Assembly: GCF_902706285.1 (NCBI RefSeq)
Contig: NZ_CACSKD010000013.1
Span: 1 to 64,000 of the forward strand
Length of the DNA stretch: 64,000 nt
Source of the DNA: Rhizobium sp. 18055
GTDB lineage: Bacteria > Pseudomonadota > Alphaproteobacteria > Rhizobiales > Rhizobiaceae
Direction of reading: 5' to 3'
Shown: positions 44,577 to 53,252 of the stretch, in pieces
How the letters are laid out: each line of letters begins with the position of its first letter
Position numbering within the stretch: the stretch's first letter is position 1
Program-made: the position numbers and the translations under genes
The notes under the pieces: model-generated
The model's input: only the letters and a program-made list of their open reading frames with translations
Databases searched by the model: none
Told to the model about the DNA's origin: nothing

Positions 44577-45188
44577 TCACCACATTGTCTTTGCAGCCCG
44601 GCCGGGCCATTCTCGATCGTAGGTTTCGTCATCGAAATCCTCGGTCGCGGCCTTCAGCATCAGGCCCGGCGTCGGCAGGTTTTTCGGATCGACAAAGTTG
44701 TCAGGGTTCCAGAGTTCCGAGCGGATCAACGCCCGCGCGCACTGGAAATAGACCTCGTCGATCGTCACCACGATCACCGTGCGCGGATGCTTGCCATCCA
44801 TCTCGAAGGAGGCGAGCAGCGCCTCGTCGTTGGAGACCACGCCGCGACCGTTGATACGCATCGTTGTGGTCGATCCCGGAACGAGAAACATCAGCGCCAG
44901 CCGTGGATCGCGCACGATGTTCGATAGCGAATCGACCCGGTTGTTGCCGCGCCAATCCGGCATCTGCACCGTCTTCTCGTCGATCACCCGCACAACGCCG
45001 CCAATGTCGCCGCGCGGCGAACAGTCCAGCCCCTCCGGCCCGACGGTCGCCAGCGCCACGAACGGCGAGGCCTCGATCATCTGCCGGTAAAGCGGCGTCA
45101 GATAGCCCGTCACCTTCGCCACCGATGCCTGCGTCAATCCACCGGCGTAAATGGCCGCCAGTTCTTCTACCGTTTCAATGATTTTCAT
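44577..45188 (-). CDS. Pyridoxamine 5'-phosphate oxidase-family flavoprotein
   Basis: This 203-residue FMN-binding split-barrel protein (residues about 30-160) contains FVALATVGPEGLDCSPRGD near 45, the FMN-contacting DWRGNNRVDSLSNIVRDPR near 78, and LMFLVPGSTTTMRINGRG. It is closest in pattern to the MSMEG_1061-type PPOX family. The substrate is unknown; heme or F420/FMN redox reactions occur in the family. It converges with the diguanylate cyclase gene 28 bases away and stands alone. Confidence 0.88.
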   Translation of the reverse strand: MKIIETVEELAAIYAGGLTQASVAKVTGYLTPLYRQMIEASPFVALATVGPEGLDCSPRGDIGGVVRVIDEKTVQMPDWRGNNRVDSLSNIVRDPRLALMFLVPGSTTTMRINGRGVVSNDEALLASFEMDGKHPRTVIVVTIDEVYFQCARALIRSELWNPDNFVDPKNLPTPGLMLKAATEDFDDETYDREWPGRAAKTMW

Positions 45189-45331
45189 GATCGCTCTGCC
45201 ATGGTCTTCTCAACGAAAATTAGCCGCCTAACATGACGCCACAATGACGCTTGGCGCTGCCCGGCGAACCGGGGCCGCGTCGCGACCGGTGTATCGTGGG
45301 TTCCCATCCGCGCACTCAACGGGGCATCGTC

Positions 45332-45706
45332 TCAGCGCGGCTTTTCGGATGTATCCCGGTTCATGCCCTTTTCCTGCAGTTCACGCTCATAGGCGGCAAA
45401 AAGCGCTGCGCCGCCCTCGCCGAGTTCACGCAGATAGGCCCATGTGAAGATACCCGTGTCGTGCATGTCATCGAAGCCGATCCTGACCGCATAGTTGCCG
45501 GTCGGTATCATTGAAATGATCGCGACATTGCGCTTGCCGGGCACCGTCAGCTTCTGGCCGGGCCCGTGCCCCTGCACCTCGGCTGACGGAGACAGTACGC
45601 GCAGCATCTCGGCCGAAAGCGCAAAGCTTTGCTCGTCGTTGAAGGTGACGACAAGTCGCTGCCGATCTTTCGATACCTTCAGTTCCGTCGGCCAGATGTC
45701 GCTCAT
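45332..45706 (-). CDS. DUF971 protein (gamma-butyrobetaine hydroxylase N-domain-like)
   Basis: This 124-residue protein consists of a single GBBH-like N-terminal domain: WPTELKVSKDRQRLVVTFND, LSAEMLRVLSPSAEVQGHG and NYAVRIGFDDMHDTGIFTW. The stand-alone domain is often linked to Fe-S or molybdenum-cofactor genes, fitting its divergent position beside moaA (135 bases apart). No catalytic domain is present, so it is probably an accessory or metal-handling protein. Confidence 0.88.
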   Translation of the reverse strand: MSDIWPTELKVSKDRQRLVVTFNDEQSFALSAEMLRVLSPSAEVQGHGPGQKLTVPGKRNVAIISMIPTGNYAVRIGFDDMHDTGIFTWAYLRELGEGGAALFAAYERELQEKGMNRDTSEKPR

Positions 45707-45744
45707 GGTCAGGCTCCTCTTCGGTTCGAGGAGTAGGCAATGCG

Positions 45745-45757
45745 CCTCATTGAGGCA
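45745..45757. promoter_or_regulatory. Inverted repeat between DUF971 gene and moaA
   Basis: GCCTCA-T-TGAGGC is a perfect 13-bp inverted repeat in the 135-base divergent gap, 39 bases from the DUF971 start and 84 from moaA. It may be an operator shared by both; no Moco riboswitch-like structure was recognised. Confidence 0.35.
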
Positions 45758-45840
45758 AGTTCAATTTAACGTAAGCACGTCGCCTCTTGCTTGACGTTGC
45801 GCCGGCCAGTACGCACATTAGGTCAGGATTGGAGAAAGTG

Positions 45841-46887
45841 TTGAACAGCAAGGTCGGACCCATAGCCAACGCCACCCCGCTTGTGGCCGATGCGCAACCG
45901 ATGATCGACCCGTTTCAGCGGGCGGTCACCTATCTGCGCGTCTCGGTGACCGACCGCTGCGATTTCCGTTGCACCTATTGCATGTCCGAGAACATGAACT
46001 TCCTGCCGAAGAAGGACCTCCTGACGCTGGAGGAGCTGAACCGTCTCTGTTCCGCCTTCATCGCCAAGGGCGTGCGCAAGCTGCGGCTGACCGGCGGCGA
46101 GCCGCTGGTGCGCAAGAACATCATGTTTCTGGTGCGCGAACTCGGCAAGCGGATCGGCTCCGGCCTCGACGAACTGACGCTGACCACCAACGGCTCGCAG
46201 CTCGCGCGCTACGCCGACGAGCTTTATGATTGCGGCGTCCGGCGCATCAACGTCTCGCTGGATACGCTCGATCCCGACAAGTTTCGCCAGATCACCCGCT
46301 GGGGCGACTTCCACAAGGTCATGGAAGGCATCGAGGCGGCGCAGAAGGCCGGCCTGCAGATCAAGCTCAATGCCGTGGCGCTGAAAGACTTCAACGATAT
46401 CGAAATGCCGGAGATGATCCGCTTCGCGCATGGCCGCGGCATGGATCTGACCGTGATCGAAACCATGCCGATGGGCGAAATCGAGGAAGACCGCACCGAT
46501 CGCTACCTGCCGCTATCCAAGCTGCGCGCCGATCTGGAAACGCAGTTCACCATGAGCGAGATCGGCTATCGCACCGGCGGCCCTGCCCGCTATGTCACTG
46601 TGAAGGAAACCGGCGGTCGTCTTGGCTTCATCACGCCGATGACCCACAATTTCTGCGAAAGCTGCAACCGCGTCCGCCTCACCTGCACCGGCACCCTCTA
46701 CATGTGCCTTGGCCAGAACGACGCGGCTGATCTGCGCTCGACGATGCGGGCAAGCGAAGACGACGGGCTGCTCTTTGCCGCCATCGACGAAGCGATCTCG
46801 CGCAAGCCCAAGGGCCATGATTTCATCATCGACCGCACCCACAACCGCCCTGCCGTCAGCCGCCACATGAGCGTCACCGGCGGGTGA
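45841..46887 (+). CDS. moaA: GTP 3',8-cyclase MoaA
   Basis: This 348-residue radical-SAM enzyme performs the first step of molybdenum cofactor synthesis. The N-terminal 4Fe-4S motif is Cys40-x3-Cys44-x2-Cys47 (CDFRCTYC), and the C-terminal substrate cluster uses CESCNRVRLTC and a following Cys near 280. LRLTGGEPLVRKN and the PMTHNFC segment are also family features. TTG at 45841, 6 bases after GGAG, gives the usual rhizobial MNS start; GTG at 45838 is one codon earlier. mobA and mobB lie two genes downstream. Confidence 0.96.
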   Translation: MNSKVGPIANATPLVADAQPMIDPFQRAVTYLRVSVTDRCDFRCTYCMSENMNFLPKKDLLTLEELNRLCSAFIAKGVRKLRLTGGEPLVRKNIMFLVRELGKRIGSGLDELTLTTNGSQLARYADELYDCGVRRINVSLDTLDPDKFRQITRWGDFHKVMEGIEAAQKAGLQIKLNAVALKDFNDIEMPEMIRFAHGRGMDLTVIETMPMGEIEEDRTDRYLPLSKLRADLETQFTMSEIGYRTGGPARYVTVKETGGRLGFITPMTHNFCESCNRVRLTCTGTLYMCLGQNDAADLRSTMRASEDDGLLFAAIDEAISRKPKGHDFIIDRTHNRPAVSRHMSVTGG

Positions 46888-47067
46888 CCATTCCCGGGGT
46901 CAATGGTGCCGCCTGGAACGCACCAGCCAGACCGATCATTCCGCCATGCATTAGCAACGTCGAATTTGTGCGCCGCGCAATCGAATTATGACGGATGTGG
47001 CTTTCATTCGATTCCAATGATCATCATTCGGCTCTACAAGGGCGCGGGATGGAATCGGAAGCTCTTT

Positions 47068-47976
47068 ATGCCGCGGTCAAGCAATACTCAGGGTGCGATC
47101 TACATGACGATCGCCATGGCGGCCTTTTCAGCGGGCGACGCTCTTTCAAAATCAGTAATTTCAGAAATGAATGCCGGTCAGATCATGTGCATGCGCGGCG
47201 TGATCACCAGTGTACTGGTCTATCTGATCGCACGCCAGATGGGCGCCCTGCGCTCATGGCGGATCATTCTGAAACCCATGGTCGCCATTCGCGTCCTCTG
47301 TGAAATCCTGGCTGCCGTCACCTACATCACCGCTTTGGGCATGATGCCGATCGCCAACGCGTCGGCCATTCTGCAATCGCTGCCGCTTGTGGTCACCTTC
47401 GGCGCCGTGCTGTTCTTTGCCGAACCGGTCGGCTGGCGGCGCATGCTCGCCATCCTCGCGGGTCTCGTCGGCGTGATGATCATCGTGCGCCCCGGCGCGG
47501 ATGGTTTCACGCTGGCGGCACTGCTCTGCATCGCAAGCGTGCTGGCCACGGCCGGACGCGATCTGGCGACCCGCAGCGTCGACCCTGACATACCCTCGCT
47601 GATGATCACCGTCATCACGGCAATATCCGTATCGCTGTTCGGCGCCATCCTGGCACCCATGCTCGGCGGTTGGCAGACCGTCAGCGCCGTATCGTTCTCG
47701 CACATCGGGCTTGCCGCGGTTCTGGTGCTGATCGGCTACCAATGCATCATCGTCGCGATGCGCACCGGCGATATCTCCTTCGTGGCGCCGTTGCGCTATA
47801 CCAGCCTGATCTTTTCGGCGCTGCTCGGCTGGATGTTCTTTGCCGAAGTGCCAGATAACTGGACGGTGATCGGCGCCGCCATCGTCATCCTATCCGGCCT
47901 CTACACCTTCTATCGTGAGGCCAAGCGCCACGGGGCCCAGGTCGCACAGCAATCAGAACCGAGAACACCAGTCTGA
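47068..47976 (+). CDS. DMT-superfamily transporter (EamA domains)
   Basis: This 302-residue inner-membrane protein has about ten hydrophobic segments in two EamA repeats (for example YMTIAMAAFSAGDALSKSVI, ILAAVTYITALGMMPIANAS and a second-half IGLAAVLVLIGYQCIIVAM). Members export amino acids, purines or other metabolites; the substrate is unknown. ATG at 47068 follows GGAAG at good spacing; upstream ATG at 47017 is possible. Its stop overlaps the mobA start (TGATG), so a role near molybdenum cofactor metabolism is conceivable but unproven. Confidence 0.9.
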   Translation: MPRSSNTQGAIYMTIAMAAFSAGDALSKSVISEMNAGQIMCMRGVITSVLVYLIARQMGALRSWRIILKPMVAIRVLCEILAAVTYITALGMMPIANASAILQSLPLVVTFGAVLFFAEPVGWRRMLAILAGLVGVMIIVRPGADGFTLAALLCIASVLATAGRDLATRSVDPDIPSLMITVITAISVSLFGAILAPMLGGWQTVSAVSFSHIGLAAVLVLIGYQCIIVAMRTGDISFVAPLRYTSLIFSALLGWMFFAEVPDNWTVIGAAIVILSGLYTFYREAKRHGAQVAQQSEPRTPV

Positions 47977-48623
47977 TGTCGAAGACAAGCACAACAGAGT
48001 TCACGCTCGATCGCTCCAACATCCCCGGCGTCATTCTCGCAGGTGGACGCTCCTCGCGCATGGGCCGCGACAAGGCCGCGGTGACGCTGGCCGGCCGCAC
48101 GTTGCTCGACCGCGTGGTCGAGCAACTGACACCGCAGGTCGCGTCCGTGGCCATCAACGCCGATACCGCCCCCGATCACTGCAGTTGGACGTTTATCCCA
48201 GACATCATTCCCGGCAAGGCCGGACCGATGGCCGGCATCCACGCCGCCATGGTTCATGGCGCTGCATTGCCATCCGTCACCCATGTCGTCACCGTATCGG
48301 TCGATAGCCCATTCTTCCCCTATGATCTCGTCGATTGGCTGGCAGGCGTGATCGATGGACCTCGGAAGATCGCCATCGCCACCTCGGAAAGCCGCAGCCA
48401 TCCGGTGTTCGGCCTGTGGCCGGTTTCGCTTGCAGATGACCTGGCGACCTGGATCGCGACCGATGAAAAGCGCCGGGTACGCGACTTCCTGTTGCGGCAT
48501 GACGTGACCGAAGTGGCGTTTCCGCTGCGCCCGACCCGGGCGAGCCTTCTCGACCCGTTCTTCAACGTCAACACACCGGATGATCTGGCTGAAGCAGAGC
48601 GCTGGATCAAGGTGATGGCATGA
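47976..48623 (+). CDS. mobA: Molybdenum cofactor guanylyltransferase MobA
   Basis: This 215-residue enzyme transfers GMP from GTP to molybdopterin, giving MGD. The nucleotide-binding loop LAGGRSSRMGRDKA covers residues 20-33, VVTVSVDSPFFPYDLV near 109 is the Mg/GTP region, and FFNVNTPDDLAEAE is the typical C-terminus. It overlaps the transporter stop by one base and the mobB start by ATGA, forming a tight operon. Confidence 0.95.
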   Translation: MSKTSTTEFTLDRSNIPGVILAGGRSSRMGRDKAAVTLAGRTLLDRVVEQLTPQVASVAINADTAPDHCSWTFIPDIIPGKAGPMAGIHAAMVHGAALPSVTHVVTVSVDSPFFPYDLVDWLAGVIDGPRKIAIATSESRSHPVFGLWPVSLADDLATWIATDEKRRVRDFLLRHDVTEVAFPLRPTRASLLDPFFNVNTPDDLAEAERWIKVMA

Positions 48624-49141
48624 GCGAGCGGCCAAGGATCTTTGGCATCTCGGGATGGAAGAACTCCGGCAAGACCGGCCTTGCGGTGCGGCTGGTCGAG
48701 GAATTTACCCGCCGCGGCTATCGCATTTCCACCATCAAGCACGCCCACCACGATTTCGACATCGACAAGGTCGGCGCCGACAGCTACCGCCATCGCCAGG
48801 CCGGTGCCCATGAAGTGACCATCGTCTCCGGCACCCGCTACGCCATCATGCACGAGTTGCGCGGTGCCGCCGAGCCGACATTCGAGGAAATCCTCGCCCG
48901 CATCGCCCCCTGCGACCTGGTGCTGATCGAAGGCTACAAGCGCGAGCCGATCCCGAAGATCGAGGCCCGTCGCCTTGAAGCGGCAAACCGCGAACCTTTA
49001 GCACCCGGCGATCCCAACATCGTCGCCATCGCCGCCGATCACGCGATCAGCGAAGCTACCCTGCCCGTCTTCGACCTCGACGATACCGGCGCCATTGCAG
49101 ACTTCATATCGAGGACAGTGGATCTACCACCCATAAACTGA
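48620..49141 (+). CDS. mobB: Molybdopterin-guanine dinucleotide adapter MobB
   Basis: This 173-residue P-loop GTP-binding protein enhances MGD formation with MobA. Walker A is in GWKNSGKTGLAVRLVEEF near residue 14, STIKHAHHDFDIDKVGADSY near 37 is the MobB signature, and LVLIEGYKREPIPKIE near 100 contains the Walker B-like end. It is coupled to mobA by ATGA and followed by a bidirectional terminator. Confidence 0.95.
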   Translation: MSERPRIFGISGWKNSGKTGLAVRLVEEFTRRGYRISTIKHAHHDFDIDKVGADSYRHRQAGAHEVTIVSGTRYAIMHELRGAAEPTFEEILARIAPCDLVLIEGYKREPIPKIEARRLEAANREPLAPGDPNIVAIAADHAISEATLPVFDLDDTGAIADFISRTVDLPPIN

Positions 49142-49171
49142 AGAAGCCGCCGATCGCCCGGCGGCTTCTTC
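49140..49171. terminator. Bidirectional terminator between mobB and the OmpA-family gene
   Basis: A perfect 12-bp stem, GAAGAAGCCGCC/GGCGGCTTCTTC, with an 8-base loop overlaps the mobB stop and lies 20 bases after the opposite stop. Confidence 0.88.
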
Positions 49172-49191
49172 GATGATGCTGTCGCTATCGC

Positions 49192-51240
49192 TTACTTGCT
49201 CGAAGCAACCGGCCTTACCAGCGCCGTCACCCGGCGGATGGTGACGCGGCGGTTTTCCTGCTCCGGCCCCTGCGTATTGACCTTCAGGTAGCGCTCGCCA
49301 TAGCCCTGCGTCGCCAGGTTTTCCGGTGGAATACCGTAGACGTCGCTCATCACGTTGGCGACCGATTCCGCACGCTGGTCCGACAGGATCAGGTTGCTCT
49401 GGTCGGAACCCACGGCATCGGTGTGACCTTCGATCAGGAAGGTTTCCGTCGGATCCTTCTTCAGCACCTCGTTGATCGCGTCAGCCACCTTGCGCATGCT
49501 GCGCGCCTGGCTCATCGGGATCTCCGCGCTGCCGGTGGCAAAGGTCACCGTATCCAGATCGATACGACGAACCTTGTCGCGGATACGCGCCGAATACTTC
49601 ACTTCGTTCAGCGAATAGACGCGCTCGACCGGCTCGACCGGCGGCTCGCGCAGGAAGTCGTAATAGTCGCGGTCGTCGTCGTTGCTGGTGTCCATGATGT
49701 AGTCCTGCAGCGGAATGCGCAGGCGCATCGGCGGCAGATCGGCACCCGGGTCCTCGAAGTAGTCGCGATCCGGATTTTCGGACAGATCAGGCGTGTAATA
49801 AAGCACATGCTCGCGACCGCGATTGTCGATCCGCGAACGCTGGATGATGTCGCCGTAACGGTTGCGGACCGTCACGATCTGGTAGCCGTCGCGATCGATA
49901 GTTTCGCGATAGCGATCACGCTGCAGCTGCTCGTAAACCGGCCGCTCGCCATCGCGCAGGAAGCGTCGGTCGTCGTCGCCGCGAACATAGGTCTGGTTGT
50001 TGAACTGGATGATCACGCGGTTGTCGTCGCCACGCTCACCGAAACTCGCACCGTCTGGACGCGCAAACTGCGGACGCCGATCGAGACGTTGTCCCTGCTC
50101 GCTGGTGATCGCCTCGATCTTGACGGGTGCCGGCTTGGCGCCACCGGGTGCTGCCAGCTGCGCATCGGCGTCCGACTTCGGCACGCGCACCTGCTGCTCC
50201 GCACCGCGCTGCTTGTCGCGGTCGCGGCGCGACTGCACACCGCCGGAGCGATCCGCGTCCTTGTCGCTGTCAAGGACGGCCGCACCATTTTGAACCGGGA
50301 GAACGACGGTCTCCGTGCTCTTGGCCGGATCGGCGGCGATTTCCTTGCGGCGCTCGATTTCCTGCGGTGTGACCTTCTCAGGCGCCGGGATCGGTTGCTC
50401 GGCCTGTGCTACAGGCGGCTGGCCTGCTGGTACACCGTCCGGCTGGGCCGGAGCGACCTCGCCTTGCTGCTGGGCCGGCGCTTCGCCCGGTTTTGCGGGC
50501 GGCTGAGCATCGGCAGGCTGTTGCGCCTCCGGCTCGGCCTTGGGAGCTTCGGCGGCAGGTTTCTTCTGCGGCTTGGCCGGCTGTTCGGCGCCGTCGGCAG
50601 GAGCGGGCTTGCCGTTCTTGCGCGGCGGCTTCTGTTCCTCGGTCTGCGGTGCGGCCTGTTCAACCTGTGGAGCGGCCTGCTCCGCAGGCTGCGGCGGCGC
50701 GGCTTCTTCCTGCTGCGGCTGCTTGTCACGCTTGCTATGGCGCGGCTTTTCGGCCGGCTGCTCGGCAGTCGGGGCGGCGGCATCGGGCTGCTGCTCGGCG
50801 GCAGGCTGCTTCTGCTTGCGCGGCTTTTCGGCGGGCGCCTCCTGCTGGGCAGGGGCTTCGGCCGCGGGCTTTTCGGCCGGCGCTTCCGGCGCCTTCGGTG
50901 CCGGCTCGGCGGCGGGCGGCGGCGGTGGCGCTTCCGCAGGCGCTTCGGCCTTTGGAGCAGGCGGTGGCGGCGGAGCCTCGGCAGCCGGTTCCGGAGCCTT
51001 AGGCGCCTCGGCAGGTGCCTGCTTCTGCTGCTCTTCCTGCTGTTCGCGCTGCTTTTTCAGCAACTCTTCATCCGAAGGCGCGTCCTGCGCCACCTCGAAG
51101 CTGCCATCGGCGGACTGAGCTGCCACCCGGGTCTCTTCAATGCTTGGTGCTGCCGCAAGGACGTGTGCCGCAGGCAGCACGAGCGAAAGGGACAGTAGCG
51201 GAAAGGCCGCGCTGGCAAACAATCTGGATTTCATTCCCAT
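49192..51240 (-). CDS. OmpA-family protein with long Pro/Ala/Glu/Gln-rich region
   Basis: This 682-residue exported protein has a signal peptide (residues 1-29, SRLFASAAFPLLSLSLVLPA core, AHVLA cleavage). A low-complexity region (about 50-300) is rich in Pro, Ala, Glu, Gln and Lys (APAEAPKAPEPAAEAPPPPP type). A charged middle domain of unknown fold follows (about 370-540, with DDRRFLRDGERPVYEQLQRD-like segments). The C-terminal OmpA domain (about 560-670) has FATGSAEIPMSQARSM and the peptidoglycan-binding LIEGHTDAVGSDQSN. It probably spans the periplasm, tethering the envelope. ATG at 51240 has GAGGAG upstream. Confidence 0.9.
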   Translation of the reverse strand: MGMKSRLFASAAFPLLSLSLVLPAAHVLAAAPSIEETRVAAQSADGSFEVAQDAPSDEELLKKQREQQEEQQKQAPAEAPKAPEPAAEAPPPPPAPKAEAPAEAPPPPPAAEPAPKAPEAPAEKPAAEAPAQQEAPAEKPRKQKQPAAEQQPDAAAPTAEQPAEKPRHSKRDKQPQQEEAAPPQPAEQAAPQVEQAAPQTEEQKPPRKNGKPAPADGAEQPAKPQKKPAAEAPKAEPEAQQPADAQPPAKPGEAPAQQQGEVAPAQPDGVPAGQPPVAQAEQPIPAPEKVTPQEIERRKEIAADPAKSTETVVLPVQNGAAVLDSDKDADRSGGVQSRRDRDKQRGAEQQVRVPKSDADAQLAAPGGAKPAPVKIEAITSEQGQRLDRRPQFARPDGASFGERGDDNRVIIQFNNQTYVRGDDDRRFLRDGERPVYEQLQRDRYRETIDRDGYQIVTVRNRYGDIIQRSRIDNRGREHVLYYTPDLSENPDRDYFEDPGADLPPMRLRIPLQDYIMDTSNDDDRDYYDFLREPPVEPVERVYSLNEVKYSARIRDKVRRIDLDTVTFATGSAEIPMSQARSMRKVADAINEVLKKDPTETFLIEGHTDAVGSDQSNLILSDQRAESVANVMSDVYGIPPENLATQGYGERYLKVNTQGPEQENRRVTIRRVTALVRPVASSK

Positions 51241-51562
51241 AGGGTCTCCTCATTTCCTGTTTATTTTTCGACGCGTTCTGAGCGGCGTCTCGTCACGGCA
51301 CGCAAATCGGCGTTCCTAAACAGACGGCGCCGGGATTCGTTCCGCCTGTCTTAGGAACTGCCCGATTAACCCGGTCTGAATATGACGGTTTGCGAAGGTT
51401 CATCTTCGTCATCGTTTGCAACGCACAATCCCTCTGCGAATCCAGTTGCAATCTGCGCAAAAAAGGTTTGATTATCGCCCCAAGGCGTTGCAAAGCAGCG
51501 TCCTGCTTCATGCTGCCATAAAATAAAAGGATGGCATGCGGTAACCAACAGAGAGGACTCAC
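51241..51562. other. Divergent leader region with a strong 47-base hairpin
   Basis: No gene is supported. GTTCCTAA (51312-51319) pairs with TTAGGAAC (51351-51358), extended inward by ACAG/CTGT and CGG/CCG, making an unusual hairpin 72 bases upstream of the OmpA-family gene. Nearer the binding-protein gene, TTGCAA about 51488 and ATAAAAT about 51522 may form its promoter, and GAGAGGA precedes the ATG at 51563. Confidence 0.55.
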
Positions 51563-52339
51563 ATGCATATTTCCACCCGTTTTCTCGCAGCCGCCTCGAT
51601 CGCCGCGATGTCTCTTTTCGCGGGCTCGGCCATGGCCGATGGCGAGAAGTATGTCATCGGTACGGACTCGACCTACCCCCCCTTCGAGTACGTTGATGCC
51701 AGCGGCCAGTTCCTCGGCTTCGACATGGACATCGCCCGCGCGCTCTGCACACAGATGAAGGCCGACTGCACCATCGTCAGCAGCGACTGGGACGGCATCA
51801 TTCCCGGTCTGAAGGCCAAGAAGTTCGACATGATCGTCTCATCCATGTCGATCACGCCGGAGCGCTCCAAGCTCGTCGACTTCACCAACAAGTACTACAA
51901 CACGCCGCCAGCAGTTGCCGTGCCGAAGGATTCAACCGTCACCGACGTTGCCGGCCTGAAGGGCAAGACGATCGGCGCGCAGACGTCCACGACGCACTCC
52001 AACTACGCTGAAAAGCACCTGCCCGACACCGAACTGAAGCTCTACCCGACGGCTGACGAGTACAAGCTCGACATCGCCAACGGCCGTGTCGATGCAGTCA
52101 TCGACGACGTCGTGGTTCTGTCTGAGTGGGTCAAGTCGGATGCCGGCGCATGCTGCAAGATCCTGACGACGCTCCCCGTCGACAAGGAAATCAACGGCGT
52201 GGGCGCAGGCATTGCCGTTCGCCAGGGCGATCCGCTCCGCGAAAAGCTGAACACGGCGATCGCCGCAATCCGCGCCGATGGCACCTACAAGAAGATCCAG
52301 GACAAGTATTTCGACTTCAACGTCTACGGCGACGAATAA
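51563..52339 (+). CDS. Amino-acid ABC transporter substrate-binding protein
   Basis: This 258-residue family 3 periplasmic binding protein has a signal peptide of 1-25 (RFLAAASIAAMSLFAGSAMA). Ligand-site segments include IGTDSTYPPFEYVDASGQF near 31, GFDMDIARALC, SDWDGIIPGL near 73, SMSITPERSKLVDFT and the IGAQTSTTHSNY segment near 138. The sequence is of the HisJ/OccT type, so basic amino acids or opine-like ligands are probable. It is followed by a strong hairpin and two permease genes, but no ATP-binding gene. Confidence 0.93.
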   Translation: MHISTRFLAAASIAAMSLFAGSAMADGEKYVIGTDSTYPPFEYVDASGQFLGFDMDIARALCTQMKADCTIVSSDWDGIIPGLKAKKFDMIVSSMSITPERSKLVDFTNKYYNTPPAVAVPKDSTVTDVAGLKGKTIGAQTSTTHSNYAEKHLPDTELKLYPTADEYKLDIANGRVDAVIDDVVVLSEWVKSDAGACCKILTTLPVDKEINGVGAGIAVRQGDPLREKLNTAIAAIRADGTYKKIQDKYFDFNVYGDE

Positions 52340-52363
52340 TCCTGTAGGCCACTAACAAATGCG

Positions 52364-52395
52364 ATGGCGGAAGGCTTGCCCTTCCGCCATTTTTG
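52364..52395 (+). terminator. Hairpin between binding-protein and permease genes
   Basis: A perfect 11-bp stem, ATGGCGGAAGG/CCTTCCGCCAT, with loop CTTGC is followed by TTTTTG. In-operon position suggests partial termination or mRNA stabilisation that keeps the binding protein in excess over permeases. Confidence 0.85.
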
Positions 52396-52448
52396 TTTGA
52401 CAAAGGATGCAAGATCAAAGCGGCAAAAGCCGCGAGGGGAAACTTGGC

Positions 52449-53252
52449 ATGGGCGGATTGTCTTCCGCGCTGGGCTCGCTTTGGGCCTGGATTGGATATG
52501 TGTTTGATCCGCTCTGCGGACCTGCCGGCATTTTCACATGGCTCGGCCAATCGACGATTCTGGCCTGCGGCGACACCGGCTGGGGCGACGAAATCGCCGC
52601 CGGCCTGAAGGTCACGGTCTCCGTTGCCGTCGTCACCCTGCCCATCGGCCTGCTGATCGGCTTCATCGTGGCGCTCGGCCAGCAATCGGAAGAAAAATCA
52701 GTCCGCCTTGCCGCCGGTATCTACACCACGATCTTTCGCGGCCTGCCGGAACTGCTGACGCTGTTCATCATCTACTACGGCATGCAGATGCTCATCCAGG
52801 CTCTGCTGGCATGGGTCGGCTATGAAGGAACCGTCGAGATCAACGCCTTCTTCTCCGGCGTCATCGCGCTGTCGGTCGTCTTCTCCGCCTATTGCTCGGA
52901 AGTGCTGCTGTCTGCCTTTCGCGCCATCCCCAAGGGCCAGTACGAAGCTGGCGACGCTCTCGGCCTGCACCGCGGCCGCACGATGATGCTGATTGTCATG
53001 CCGCAACTCGTCCGCATCGCGCTTCCCGGCCTCGTCAATCTCTGGATGATCCTGCTCAAGGACACCTCCTATGTCTCGATCATCGGCCTCGCTGACGTGC
53101 TTCGCCAGACCGGCGTCGCGGTAAAGGTCACCAAGCAGGCCTTCCTGTTCTACACCTTGGCCTGCGGCATATATCTCGGCCTTGCGATCATATCCTCGTT
53201 TGGGCTGCGCTATATCGAGCGCTGGGCAAAGCGCTCGGAGATCCGCCGATGA
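52449..53252 (+). CDS. Amino-acid ABC transporter permease 1 (HisQ-like)
   Basis: This inner-membrane subunit has 267 residues from the ATG at 52449 (GAGGGG about 9 bases upstream). An in-frame ATG at 52407 sits directly against its purine stretch and would give 281. About five membrane segments are visible. The EAA loop region is QYEAGDALGLHRGRTMMLIV near 160, the coupling helix that contacts the ATPase. ATGA overlap with the second permease indicates co-translation. Confidence 0.92.
   Translation: MGGLSSALGSLWAWIGYVFDPLCGPAGIFTWLGQSTILACGDTGWGDEIAAGLKVTVSVAVVTLPIGLLIGFIVALGQQSEEKSVRLAAGIYTTIFRGLPELLTLFIIYYGMQMLIQALLAWVGYEGTVEINAFFSGVIALSVVFSAYCSEVLLSAFRAIPKGQYEAGDALGLHRGRTMMLIVMPQLVRIALPGLVNLWMILLKDTSYVSIIGLADVLRQTGVAVKVTKQAFLFYTLACGIYLGLAIISSFGLRYIERWAKRSEIRR

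Noticed and set aside
49423..51198. A 591-codon plus-strand open frame opposite the OmpA-family gene
   Set aside because: Its Leu/Gly/Arg-rich product is the reverse of the Pro/Ala-rich stalk.
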